From assembly GCA_002698425.1 (NCBI GenBank), contig NZXU01000002.1:1-13737 (forward strand): a stretch of 13,737 nucleotides of DNA, given 5' to 3'. Numbering within the stretch: the first letter of the stretch is position 1; every line of letters starts with the position of its first letter. A model generated the notes under the pieces. That model saw nothing but the letters and a program-made list of their open reading frames with translations, had not been told where the DNA came from and ran no database searches. Shown here one piece after another: positions 1 through 8,059 of the stretch. The position numbers and the translations under genes were made by a program. This stretch comes from Ahrensia sp. (GTDB lineage Bacteria; Pseudomonadota; Alphaproteobacteria; Rhizobiales; Rhizobiaceae).

Positions 1-90
1 ACGGTACGGTACGGTACGGTACGGTACGGTACGGTACGGTACGGTACGGTACGGTACGGTACGGTACGGTACGGTACGGTACGGTACGGT
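1..90. repeat. ACGGT pentanucleotide tandem array, 18 copies
   Basis: Eighteen perfect, uninterrupted copies of ACGGT run from the first base to position 90, and the array may continue to the left of the window. It has no spacers and no sequence variation. Because the 15-base triple unit has no stop codon, the array is open in all six frames; in frame 1 it would read as TVRYG repeats followed by ten more codons and a TAA at 121-123. No start codon or gene context supports translation. It ends 66 bp before the ATG of the TonB-dependent receptor. It could be a true simple-sequence repeat or an assembly artefact at a contig end; the sequence alone cannot tell. Confidence 0.95.
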
Positions 91-145
91 ATTATAAGAA
101 CGATCTTGCCGCGATCTGGGTAATCCGGATCTAAGCAATTCCACC

Positions 146-152
146 GGGAGGA
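146..152 (+). promoter_or_regulatory. Ribosome binding site of the TonB-dependent receptor
   Basis: GGGAGGA lies four bases before the ATG at 157. It is a near-consensus Shine-Dalgarno sequence and fixes that start. The leader between the repeat array and this site (91-145) has an AT-rich stretch, TATTATAAG at 90-98, that could serve as a -10 element, but no clear -35 hexamer is seen; any -35 region would fall inside the ACGGT array. Confidence 0.7.
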
Positions 153-156
153 ATTA

Positions 157-2331
157 ATGCGGATTCACTGTATTGCATTCGTTGGTCTTGTTTTTTCCGC
201 GAATGTCTACGCTCAGGACGAGCCGGCCATCGTCGAGGTTGATGGCGAACAAACATCTTCCAGAAGGTCTATCGATTCGATCACCGTGACGGCAACGCGG
301 CGGGCCGAAAGCATGCAAGATATTCCTGTGTCGGTGACTGCGGTTGAGGGCGATAGCCTTCTCGCCGCCGGCGCCAAGGATACGCGGAACCTTACCTCCC
401 TCGTGCCGGGTTATTTTGGGGGGCGCAACCAGAACCTGATGCATCCGACCATACGGGGCGTTGGTTCGAGCGGCACTTCTACCGGCGACGAGCCCAATGT
501 CGCTGTTTATGTCAACGGAATCTATCAGGGGGACCCGTATTCAGCGCAAATAGATCTGGTCGAGGTGGAGCGCGTGGAAGTGCTGCGCGGTCCGCAGGGC
601 ACGGTGTTTGGTCGCAACGCGACGGGGGGGCTGATCAATGTTATCACCCCGGACCCGAGCTTTGAAACGCGTGGAAAGTTTTCAGCCCGTTGGGGATTCT
701 TGCCGGAGACGGCGAATTCTAACGAGAACCCGACCGAATATGATTTTCGCGGATATCTTACCGGGCCGCTTTCAGAAACAGTCGCCGCTGATATTGCTGT
801 TCTCTATCGCGGCAATGACGGGTACATCGCCGATCTGTTCAATGGCGGTGAAACGGGCGACACCCGCATAGCGTCAGTTCGTTCCAACCTTCTGTTCCAG
901 CCGCAAGAAAACATCGAGTTAATTCTCGGCGTGTCCTATGTGGATGCAAATGAACAGACGGCGTCGGCTCAACCATTCGAGGGCAACACGGCAGGCGCGC
1001 CGTTCGCCGGCGTTATTATTCCGACTGAACCATGGCAGGCGTCGGGCAATGTGGCGGGCAGGTCGGATCATGATCGGATTGACTTGTCCTTGCGGACCAG
1101 TTTTGGCTTGGGGCCGGTCGATCTTGAAACGACGACCTCGTTCATGCGCACGCGCGTAACCCAGTTTGCTGACTCCGACGCCAGCAATATCCTGCTGGGC
1201 GAAACATTTATGAATGTTCGGCCGGAAACGTTCACCCAGGAAGTGCGCTTTCTGTCAGCGCATGATGGGCCGTTAAAATGGATCGCGGGCGCCTATGTCT
1301 ATCGGTTTATCGGAGAACAGCCGGTCACAATCATCAGCCGGAATTCGCCGTCCGATCCGATTACGCCGGTACTTCTGGAGCCGGAAGCCGAGACAACGTC
1401 CTATTCAGGCTTTTTTGAAGGGACATACAGCCTAACGGACCGGTTGGATTTTACCGCGGGTATTCGCTACACCGCTGAAAGCAAGGAATTCCGTCAATCT
1501 GTCAACGGTTTTCAACTACCGTTCGGCACTGCTGAGGACAGTTTTGACAAATTCACTTATCGGTTTGCGGCGCAGTATGATCTGACCGATAGCACGAATA
1601 TCTACGCTAGCTATGGCACGGGTTTCAAAAGCGGCGTGTTCAATACGTTTGGCGTCAGCCCGAATGCGGTCGCGCCCGAGACAATCAAGTCAGCGGAACT
1701 CGGCGTGAAGTCAGAGCCGACCGGCTGGCTTCGCATCAACATCTCCGGTTACTATTACGAATATGACGACCTGCAGGTAACGGCTCGCGCTGCGGACAAT
1801 TCATTCGTCCTCCAGAACGCCGCAAATGCCGAGGGTTATGGCGGCGAATTTGAACTGACCGCAGCGCCGATCGAAGATCTGCAGATTCGGATTGCGGCGG
1901 CTTACACGCATGCGGAATATACTGATTTCCCCGCGGCGCAAGTCTTTCTGCCGCTTCCGCAAGGCGGAAATATGGTGGCTTCCGCCGATGTTTCAGGCAA
2001 CCGGCTGGTACGCACGCCGCGCTATACGATCAGCGGCGGCGGCGTTTACACTTTCGACCTCTTTGGCGGGGAGGCCTATGTTTCCGGGAATGTCTTTTAT
2101 AGCGATGAAATTTTCTACGACTTCCTGAACATTTTTGGAACCGACCCCTATACACTGGTTTCTTCGGAAGTCGGCTGGACGACGCCGGATGAACGGATTA
2201 ACTTCAAGTTCTATGGTACTAATCTCGCCAACGAGGCTGTCGCGCAGCAAATTTCCCCTGGGCCGAAGGGCGCGTATATAATCTATGAACGCCCGAGAAC
2301 GATTGGCGTTGGCGTTGAGTACAATTTCTGA
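157..2331 (+). CDS. TonB-dependent outer-membrane receptor
   Basis: The 724-residue protein is a TonB-dependent receptor, an outer-membrane beta-barrel that takes up scarce or bulky ligands using energy from TonB-ExbBD. Residues 1-19 look like a signal peptide ending VYA, with cleavage before Gln20. A TonB-box-like segment, DSITVTATR, lies at about 40-48. The plug domain follows (about 52-165) and contains the hallmark LRGPQGTVFGRNATGG at 143-158. The rest is an aromatic-rich barrel ending in Phe (GVGVEYNF), as outer-membrane proteins usually do. The length is normal for the family. The ligand cannot be read from the sequence; the neighbouring aromatic catabolism genes make import of an aromatic compound possible, but iron-chelate uptake for the many Fe enzymes here is an alternative. 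The ACGGT array just upstream may affect its expression. Confidence 0.95.
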   Translation: MRIHCIAFVGLVFSANVYAQDEPAIVEVDGEQTSSRRSIDSITVTATRRAESMQDIPVSVTAVEGDSLLAAGAKDTRNLTSLVPGYFGGRNQNLMHPTIRGVGSSGTSTGDEPNVAVYVNGIYQGDPYSAQIDLVEVERVEVLRGPQGTVFGRNATGGLINVITPDPSFETRGKFSARWGFLPETANSNENPTEYDFRGYLTGPLSETVAADIAVLYRGNDGYIADLFNGGETGDTRIASVRSNLLFQPQENIELILGVSYVDANEQTASAQPFEGNTAGAPFAGVIIPTEPWQASGNVAGRSDHDRIDLSLRTSFGLGPVDLETTTSFMRTRVTQFADSDASNILLGETFMNVRPETFTQEVRFLSAHDGPLKWIAGAYVYRFIGEQPVTIISRNSPSDPITPVLLEPEAETTSYSGFFEGTYSLTDRLDFTAGIRYTAESKEFRQSVNGFQLPFGTAEDSFDKFTYRFAAQYDLTDSTNIYASYGTGFKSGVFNTFGVSPNAVAPETIKSAELGVKSEPTGWLRINISGYYYEYDDLQVTARAADNSFVLQNAANAEGYGGEFELTAAPIEDLQIRIAAAYTHAEYTDFPAAQVFLPLPQGGNMVASADVSGNRLVRTPRYTISGGGVYTFDLFGGEAYVSGNVFYSDEIFYDFLNIFGTDPYTLVSSEVGWTTPDERINFKFYGTNLANEAVAQQISPGPKGAYIIYERPRTIGVGVEYNF

Positions 2332-2406
2332 CATTTCTGCGAGTAGCTATCATCAGTAGTTTCTGAGGCGGCCGATTGTCTGGAGCCAATGGGTCGCCTA
2401 ATTGGT

Positions 2407-2411
2407 GGAGG
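2407..2411 (+). promoter_or_regulatory. Ribosome binding site deciding the start of the ferredoxin oxidoreductase
   Basis: GGAGG lies four bases before the ATG at 2416. The alternative in-frame ATG at 2389 has only GGAG three bases away, which is too close for efficient initiation. Family members also begin close to the conserved block that starts with LNDKFE here, which favours 2416. Confidence 0.55.
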
Positions 2412-2415
2412 ATGT

Positions 2416-5400
2416 ATGGGGCAGCTCGCGGTCCGGCTGAACGACAAGTTTGAGAAACAGGATGGGGAAGTCTACCTGACAGGCATGCAGGCCGTGGTCC
2501 GACTGCTACTCGACCAGAAGCGGACAGATGCGTCAAACGGTTTGAATACAGCGGGCTTTGTTTCCGGTTATCGCGGTTCGCCCCTCGGCGCGCTCGACAC
2601 TGCGTTGTGGCGCGCCGGCCGAGAGCTGAATGCACACGATATCATCTTCCAGCCAGGTGTGAATGAGGAGCTGGCCGCTACGGCGGTTTACGGATCGCAG
2701 CAACTCGAACATTTCGAAAGTCCGAAGCGCGATGGTGTCTTTGCTGCGTGGTACGGAAAAGGCCCGGGCGTCGACCGGGCCGGCGACGCTCTAAAGCACG
2801 GCAATCTCGCCGGCGCCGCCGCGCATGGCGGCGTGCTGGTGATTGCCGGCGATGACCATCCCGGAAAATCATCGACCACCTGTCATCAGTCGGAACAGGC
2901 CCTGGCGGCCTCCATGATCCCTGTGCTTTATCCCTCGAACGCGGAGGATTACCTGCGGCTCGGCGCATTTGGCTATGCGCTTTCCCGCTTTTCTGGTCTT
3001 TGGGCGGGCTTCAAGTGCGTCAACGATACGGCCGATTCAACAATCACCGCACGCCTGTCGCGGACGCCGAAACAATATTCGTTTCCCGATATAGAGCGCC
3101 CGCCGGAAGGATTGAACCTGATAGTCAACGATGACCGTTTCGCCCAGGAAGCGCGCACGGTTAACTTCCGGTTGCCGGCGGCGCAAGCTTTTGCGCGCGC
3201 CAACAACATAGACGAAGTAATCTTCGACGCGACTGAACGCCGTTTCGGCATTATCACTGCCGGCAAGGCCTATCTCGATGTGATTGAGGCGCTCAGTCTT
3301 CTCGGGATCGATGCGCGCCGTGCGGCCGCGCTCGGCATCGGCGTCCTGAAGCTGGGCCTGACTTGGCCGGTGGACGCCGACGGATTGCGGGATTTCTCGG
3401 CGCGCTGCCGCGAGATCATGGTCATTGAAGAGAAACGGCCGTTTATCGAGCCGCAGGTTAAGGATTCGCTTTATCATCTGCCAGCGGATGATCGTCCCCG
3501 CGTTAGCGGAAAGACTACGCCCGAGGGGGCGTTTCTGCTTGCGGCTTCAGGAGAACTCGGCCCCGCGGATATAGCGGCGGCGATCATCGATCGGCTGCGC
3601 GCCCACGACATTATCGACGATGCGCTGGCGTCAGCTATTGACCGCTTTGAGCGTCAGGCAAGAGTACCGGATACGCCTTCGATAACGACTAATATCCGCA
3701 TGCCGTATTTCTGCTCCGGTTGCCCGCATAACAGGTCTACCAAGACGCCTGACGGCGCCATCGCCTTGGCCGGCATCGGATGTCACGTCATGGCGGCATT
3801 CATGCCGCATCGAAAACACGTGTGGCCGGTGCAAATGGGCGGCGAGGGCGCCAACTGGATCGGCGCTGAGCAGTTCGTCACCACATCTCACATTTTTCAA
3901 AATATCGGGGATGGCACATATTATCACAGTGGAATATTGGCTATCCGTGCGGCAATCGCGGCAAAAAGCAATATCACTTACAAACTGCTATTCAACGACG
4001 CGGTGGCCATGACCGGCGGTCAGCCCACGGAGGGACAGCTTACTGTTGGCCAGATTGCCGGGGAGTTGCTGGAAGAAGGCGCCGTGAAGGTGGTGGTGGT
4101 GACCGATGATATCCATAAATATGCCGGCCAGCCGCGTATTCCCGCCGGGGTGGACGTTCATCCGCGTGCGGCGCTTGGCGAAGTGCAGGAAGAGCTTTCC
4201 GAACGGCCTGGCGTAACAGTGCTGATTTACGACCAAGTTTGCGCAGCGGAAAAACGGCGCCGGCGTAAACGGGGAGCCTATCCAGATCCGCAAAGGCGGC
4301 TGTTTATCAACGAGCAGGTATGTGAAGGATGCGGCGATTGCGGCGATAAGTCGAATTGCGTCAGTCTACAACCGGTGGAGACGCCGTTCGGCCGTAAGCG
4401 GCGCATCGACCAGAGTTCGTGCAACAAGGATTACAGTTGCGTCGAGGGGTTTTGTCCTTCCTTTGTTTCCGTTGTTGGCGGCCGCTTGCGCTCCAGAACT
4501 GGTGCTGGGGCAGTCGATATTCCGGATTTGCCGGACGCAACGCCCGCACAGCTTGACGATGTGCTGTCAGTCTTGATCGCCGGCGTCGGCGGAACCGGCG
4601 TTGTTACGATTGGCGCGGTTCTCGGCATGGCGGCGCATATGGAGGGCAAGGCCGCGTCGATTATGGATGTCACCGGCCTGTCGCAAAAGAACGGCGCTGT
4701 TTACAGTCATCTCCGTCTTGCGCCGGATCCCGGGCGATTGCGGTCGGCGAAAATCGGGCGCGCCGGCGCCGACATTCTGCTTGGATGCGATATGGTTGCG
4801 GCTGCGACGGGTGAGGCGCTGGCGGCAATTCGGACGGAAGAAACAGCAATGATCATCGATGCAGACGTGTCTGCCGTGGCGGCGTTCACTTTCATGCCCG
4901 ATATTGACATGGACGTCGACGTGATGGCACGGCGGTTACAGCGCGTCAGTGATCGTGATCGGTCAGCGATGATCAATGCAAGCGCGCTTGCCCGACGCCT
5001 TTTGGGTGATTCAATCGGCGCTAACATGATGGTTGTCGGCGCGGCGCTACAGCTTGGATTGTTGCCGCTCAGCGTCAGATCAGTGGAAGAGGCGGCGCGC
5101 CTTAATGGTGTGGCCGTCGATATGAACGTCACGGCTCTACGGCTAGGTCGCTGGGCGGTTGTCGATCCGGCGGCGCTGGCCGCGGTCGCTGGCGTTGAAG
5201 ATGACATTGATGCGCCGAAAGAACAGTTGTCGACTGCCTATATCGCCGAGCATCGCAGGCAACGTCTCATCGCATATCAAAACGCCGCTTACGCCGATCG
5301 ATATATGGCGGTGGTGCGCGAAGCGGAAAACGCGGAACGGCGTGCCGGGCTTAAGGGTTGCGGCTTCTCTGAAGCGGTCGCACGTTATGCTTTTAAGCTT

Positions 5401-5901
5401 ATGGCATACAAGGATGAATATGAGGTGGCGCGGCTATATACGGATGGCGAATTCCTCCGCAGGCTTAAGGAGGAATTCGAAGGCGATTTCAAGCTGCAGT
5501 TCCATATGGCGCCGCCGCTTATCGCGCCAAAAGATCGGGCGAATGGCGCTTTGCAAAAATTGACTTTTGGCCCATGGATGATGCCGGCGTTGCGCGTTCT
5601 GGCAAAGCTACGCAGATTGCGCGGGACTGTGTTTGATCCGTTCGGCCGCACGCAGGAACGGCGCGCCGAGCGCGCGCTAATCGACTCCTATGAGGCTATG
5701 ATCACGGAACTTTCTGGTATGTTGTCCGGCGACAATGCCGCCCGCGTTACGGCGCTTGCGGCTTATCCGGAGGCGATCCGCGGCTATGGCCATGTCAAGG
5801 AAGCCAATCTGAAGGAGGCCGCGGAAAAACGTGATCGCGTGCTCAGCGAACTCAGAAATGCGTCGGAGCCGGATGCCGGGCCCTTGGCCCAGACGGGGTG
5901 A
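2416..5901 (+). CDS. Fused indolepyruvate (2-oxoacid) ferredoxin oxidoreductase, IorA-IorB type
   Basis: The 1161-residue protein is a single-chain indolepyruvate:ferredoxin oxidoreductase. The family oxidatively decarboxylates aryl- or branched 2-oxoacids with CoA to acyl-CoA, reducing ferredoxin in the cytoplasm. Visible in order, numbered from 2416: an N-terminal thiamine-enzyme domain with SGYRGSPLG and QPGVNEELAAT; CSGCPHNRSTKTPDG near 433; a thiamine-diphosphate segment starting GDGTYYHSG near 498; a ferredoxin-like cysteine cluster CEGCGDCGDKSNC near 636 with CNKDYSC near 669; an IorB-like domain opening with GVGGTGVV near 723 and containing VTGLSQKNGAVYSH; and a C-terminal extension typical of the long proteobacterial form. 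An ATG at 2389 would add nine residues. It follows the receptor gene by 84 bp on the same strand, so they may be co-transcribed; no terminator is visible between them. The true 2-oxoacid is unknown. Confidence 0.93.
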   Translation: MGQLAVRLNDKFEKQDGEVYLTGMQAVVRLLLDQKRTDASNGLNTAGFVSGYRGSPLGALDTALWRAGRELNAHDIIFQPGVNEELAATAVYGSQQLEHFESPKRDGVFAAWYGKGPGVDRAGDALKHGNLAGAAAHGGVLVIAGDDHPGKSSTTCHQSEQALAASMIPVLYPSNAEDYLRLGAFGYALSRFSGLWAGFKCVNDTADSTITARLSRTPKQYSFPDIERPPEGLNLIVNDDRFAQEARTVNFRLPAAQAFARANNIDEVIFDATERRFGIITAGKAYLDVIEALSLLGIDARRAAALGIGVLKLGLTWPVDADGLRDFSARCREIMVIEEKRPFIEPQVKDSLYHLPADDRPRVSGKTTPEGAFLLAASGELGPADIAAAIIDRLRAHDIIDDALASAIDRFERQARVPDTPSITTNIRMPYFCSGCPHNRSTKTPDGAIALAGIGCHVMAAFMPHRKHVWPVQMGGEGANWIGAEQFVTTSHIFQNIGDGTYYHSGILAIRAAIAAKSNITYKLLFNDAVAMTGGQPTEGQLTVGQIAGELLEEGAVKVVVVTDDIHKYAGQPRIPAGVDVHPRAALGEVQEELSERPGVTVLIYDQVCAAEKRRRRKRGAYPDPQRRLFINEQVCEGCGDCGDKSNCVSLQPVETPFGRKRRIDQSSCNKDYSCVEGFCPSFVSVVGGRLRSRTGAGAVDIPDLPDATPAQLDDVLSVLIAGVGGTGVVTIGAVLGMAAHMEGKAASIMDVTGLSQKNGAVYSHLRLAPDPGRLRSAKIGRAGADILLGCDMVAAATGEALAAIRTEETAMIIDADVSAVAAFTFMPDIDMDVDVMARRLQRVSDRDRSAMINASALARRLLGDSIGANMMVVGAALQLGLLPLSVRSVEEAARLNGVAVDMNVTALRLGRWAVVDPAALAAVAGVEDDIDAPKEQLSTAYIAEHRRQRLIAYQNAAYADRYMAVVREAENAERRAGLKGCGFSEAVARYAFKLMAYKDEYEVARLYTDGEFLRRLKEEFEGDFKLQFHMAPPLIAPKDRANGALQKLTFGPWMMPALRVLAKLRRLRGTVFDPFGRTQERRAERALIDSYEAMITELSGMLSGDNAARVTALAAYPEAIRGYGHVKEANLKEAAEKRDRVLSELRNASEPDAGPLAQTG

Positions 5902-5939
5902 CCGTCGCTGCGAATGCGGGCCGGTCGGACAGGTTGAGA

Positions 5940-6731
5940 TCAGACGGAAGATATCAAACCGCCGTCGCTGACAATGACGGTGCCGGTCATGGCGCGTGCA
6001 GCGCGCTTTGACGCCAGTAGCACATAGGCGCTCGCGTGATCTTCCGGCTCCGCTGCAAACCCTAGGGGCGTAGCCGCCGCTATGGCGGCGATAACCGCAT
6101 CATCGTCGTCGAGACCGCGATCTTGCGTGCCCAGGGCGCTGAGGCCAGAAAGCGAGGTTTTGGTTCCGCCCGGCGCGACGCCGTTGACGCGGATATCGGG
6201 CGCCCATTCATGGGCGAGTTGATAAACCAGCCCGCGAACAGCAAATTTGCTTGCCGTATAAAGCACACCGCCGCCGCCGCCGCGGAAACTGGCGATCGAA
6301 CAGGTCAGGATCAAATTTCCACCGCCCGCTTTCAACGGTTCGTAGGCGGTGTTTGCAAGCAGCAGGTGCGAGGTAATATTGGTGCTGAATATTTCCTGCG
6401 CCGCTGATCGAAGTTCCTCAGCCGTCATGCGCGCGACACGTTTGTGCCAGTCAAAAATACCGACATTGCCGACGGCGGCATCAAGCCGCCCGAATTCATT
6501 TAGCGCCATGTCAACGCCGCGCCGAATAACCTCGGGATCACTGGCGTCGCCCGGTGCAACCGCACATTGGTCGCCCAATGCCGCTTTCAGTTCATTTAGA
6601 CGGCGTGCGTCGCGGTCTTGTGCGACAACCCGCGCGCCTTCCTGAACGAATCGTTCCGTTACCGCACGTCCGATCCCGGCCCCGGCGCCGGTTACGATCG
6701 CAACTTGATCCTTTAGCCAACCGTCAGTCAT
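5940..6731 (-). CDS. cis-Dihydrodiol dehydrogenase-like SDR (BphB family)
   Basis: The 263-residue protein is a classical short-chain dehydrogenase/reductase. The cofactor loop TGAGAGIG is at 14-21, and Asp39 at the end of the second strand points to NAD over NADP. The catalytic set appears as Asn118, Ser145, Tyr158 and Lys162 (YTASK). Around these residues it resembles biphenyl cis-dihydrodiol dehydrogenase: GNVGIFDW at 88-95 sits where BphB has NAGIWDY, a GGG run precedes LYTASK, and RVNGVAPGG follows at 181-189. Its likely role is oxidation of the cis-dihydrodiol made by the Rieske oxygenase to a catechol. It is transcribed away from the catabolic operon across the shared 201-bp region and converges on the ferredoxin oxidoreductase 38 bp away, with no clear terminator between them. 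A generic SDR acting on another alcohol is the alternative. Confidence 0.88.
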   Translation of the reverse strand: MTDGWLKDQVAIVTGAGAGIGRAVTERFVQEGARVVAQDRDARRLNELKAALGDQCAVAPGDASDPEVIRRGVDMALNEFGRLDAAVGNVGIFDWHKRVARMTAEELRSAAQEIFSTNITSHLLLANTAYEPLKAGGGNLILTCSIASFRGGGGGVLYTASKFAVRGLVYQLAHEWAPDIRVNGVAPGGTKTSLSGLSALGTQDRGLDDDDAVIAAIAAATPLGFAAEPEDHASAYVLLASKRAARAMTGTVIVSDGGLISSV

Positions 6732-6876
6732 AGCTGTTCCGTCCTGCGCCGGCGTTTATCCGCCGGCTTTCCGATGTCGGTCCGCATGCCTGCTTGCGTT
6801 TCCGACGGTGACGCGGAGTGCGTTGTCGCCACACTCATTTTCTTCGCCGGTCTCTTGACTAAACCGGTTGAGCGTG

Positions 6877-6898
6877 TACCGTCAATACGGTAACGTAT
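6877..6898. promoter_or_regulatory. Candidate operator: two overlapping palindromes in the divergent promoter region
   Basis: TACCGTCAATACGGTA (6877-6892) has perfect 6-bp arms around CAAT. It overlaps ATACGGTAACGTAT (6885-6898), with perfect 5-bp arms around GTAA. Together they form a short site of the kind bound by TetR-like dimeric repressors. TTGACT at 6855-6860 could be a -35 element for the rightward operon, which would place the site over the -10 region, although no good -10 hexamer is seen. A further 8-bp palindrome, AACCGGTT, lies at 6862-6869. The site lies between the SDR gene and the hydrolase gene, so it could control both. No regulator gene is present in the window. Confidence 0.5.
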
Positions 6899-6920
6899 GG
6901 ACCCAGAGAACATTTAGGCC

Positions 6921-6927
6921 AAGGGAG
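6921..6927 (+). promoter_or_regulatory. Ribosome binding site deciding the hydrolase start
   Basis: AAGGGAG ends five bases before the ATG at 6933. A GTG at 6927 is also in frame but overlaps this Shine-Dalgarno sequence and has none of its own, so 6933 is the preferred start. Confidence 0.65.
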
Positions 6928-6932
6928 TGAAA

Positions 6933-7775
6933 ATGTCCACAAACCTTCCAGACGCCGGTAAGACCGTTATTGTCGGCGGTATAGAGACAAACTATCACGA
7001 CGAAGGGTCTGGCCGGCCGTTATTCCTTTTGCATGGCTCGGGACCGGGCGTTACGGCATGGCAAAACTGGAGCGGTGTACTTCCGCGCCTGGCTGAAAAA
7101 TATCGCGTAATTGCGCCTGATATTGTCGGATTCGGACTGACGAAAATTCCTGACGGCCATGAGCCGAAAATCAAATCGTGGCTGGCGCATGTCGCTGGCC
7201 TGATTGATGCGCTCGACCTGTCTGATGTCACGCTCGTCGGCAACAGTTTTGGCGGCGCGATTTCGCTCGCGATGATGCTGCGTCACAGCGAACGGGTTCA
7301 GTCGCTCGTGCTTATGGGGACGCCGGCGGGTGAGTTTCAGCAGACACAAGGTCTCGGTGACAGCTATTCATTCGAACTCAGCCGCGAAAAAATGGCGGAA
7401 ATGATGGCGCACTTTCCTTATGATCCAGCCATTGTCACAGACGATATGATCAACGCTCGCTTTGCTTCTGCGGCAGTCAACAGTGGAATTGAAACGATTC
7501 GCAAACTTCAGCCGAAACCGTCCGATGACGGATCGCCGGCGACCGTACGTGGCGTGCCGCTGGAACAGCTCGATAAAATCGAGGCCCCGACGCTCATCCT
7601 CCATGGAAGGGAGGACAGGGTTATTCCGCTAGAAGTCGCAGTGCGCATGCACCGTCACCTGAAAAACTCAGAACTGCATATTTTCGGGCAATGCGGCCAC
7701 TGGGTACAGATCGAAAAGGCGGATGCATTCGTTCAACAGCTCGAGAACTTCCTCGAAGGGCGGGCCAAACTATGA
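6933..7775 (+). CDS. Meta-cleavage-product C-C hydrolase (alpha/beta hydrolase, BphD/CarC/MhpC-like)
   Basis: The 280-residue alpha/beta-hydrolase has the signatures of the enzymes that cut carbon-carbon bonds in meta-ring-fission products. The oxyanion-side loop HGSGPG is at 34-39, the nucleophile elbow GNSFGG is at 103-108 with Ser105, GREDRVIP holds Asp228, and CGHWVQIE holds His256. Family members turn a 2-hydroxy-6-oxo-dienoate into a 2-hydroxypenta-2,4-dienoate and a carboxylic acid. It is the first gene of the operon, and its stop codon overlaps the start of the next gene in an ATGA. The presence of a hydrolase suggests that the ring-fission product is a ketone, as in the biphenyl, carbazole, cumate or phenylpropionate routes, rather than the aldolase route used for naphthalene. 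The exact substrate is unknown. Confidence 0.92.
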   Translation: MSTNLPDAGKTVIVGGIETNYHDEGSGRPLFLLHGSGPGVTAWQNWSGVLPRLAEKYRVIAPDIVGFGLTKIPDGHEPKIKSWLAHVAGLIDALDLSDVTLVGNSFGGAISLAMMLRHSERVQSLVLMGTPAGEFQQTQGLGDSYSFELSREKMAEMMAHFPYDPAIVTDDMINARFASAAVNSGIETIRKLQPKPSDDGSPATVRGVPLEQLDKIEAPTLILHGREDRVIPLEVAVRMHRHLKNSELHIFGQCGHWVQIEKADAFVQQLENFLEGRAKL

Positions 7776-8059
7776 GCGCAACGGCTGTGATGACATGCCT
7801 TTATGACCTTACAACGTCGCGCAAATTGCGTTCAACGTTTGCGGAAGACCCGCGATCGGCGCTAAAGCGCTACAGTCTCGACGACGATGAACGCCAGTCC
7901 ATCATTGATTGCGATGTGGGCGTGCTGTTCGAGCAAGGTCATAATCCCATGTTGTTAATGGGTTTTTATATGCTCCTGAATGGGCCGCAATCAATGCCGG
8001 AATTCATTGACAAAATGCCGACGCTGGCGTCGCGCATGGATGATGGGAAAATAGCATGA
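7772..8059 (+). CDS. Class III extradiol dioxygenase small subunit (LigA-like)
   Basis: The 95-residue protein matches the LigA-type small subunit that pairs with a LigB-type catalytic subunit, as in protocatechuate 4,5-dioxygenase and the carbazole enzyme CarBaBb. Visible signs are the helical, all-alpha composition, a conserved-looking stretch EQGHNPMLLMGFYMLL at about 54-69, a C-terminal region MPEFIDKMP, and above all its position directly before a LigB gene. The open frame extends upstream inside the hydrolase gene, but the ATG at 7772 is preferred because it overlaps the hydrolase stop in ATGA and gives the usual family length. Translation is probably coupled at both ends, since its own stop also overlaps the next start in ATGA. 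The small subunit usually covers the active site and helps shape substrate binding. Confidence 0.85.
   Translation: MSATAVMTCLYDLTTSRKLRSTFAEDPRSALKRYSLDDDERQSIIDCDVGVLFEQGHNPMLLMGFYMLLNGPQSMPEFIDKMPTLASRMDDGKIA

Noticed and set aside
1..90. CRISPR array
   Set aside because: The unit is five bases with no spacers; it is a plain tandem repeat.
1..123. Coding tail of TVRYG repeats ending in TAA at 121-123
   Set aside because: The array is open in every frame only because its unit lacks stops; no start, ribosome site or gene context supports translation.
4707..5207. 166-residue minus-strand open frame
   Set aside because: It is opposite the conserved IorB-like domain and is rich in Ser/Ala/Arg from reverse reading.
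6728..6913. 61-residue minus-strand open frame upstream of the SDR gene
   Set aside because: It fills the divergent promoter region, overlaps the SDR start, covers the operator candidate and has no recognisable protein features.
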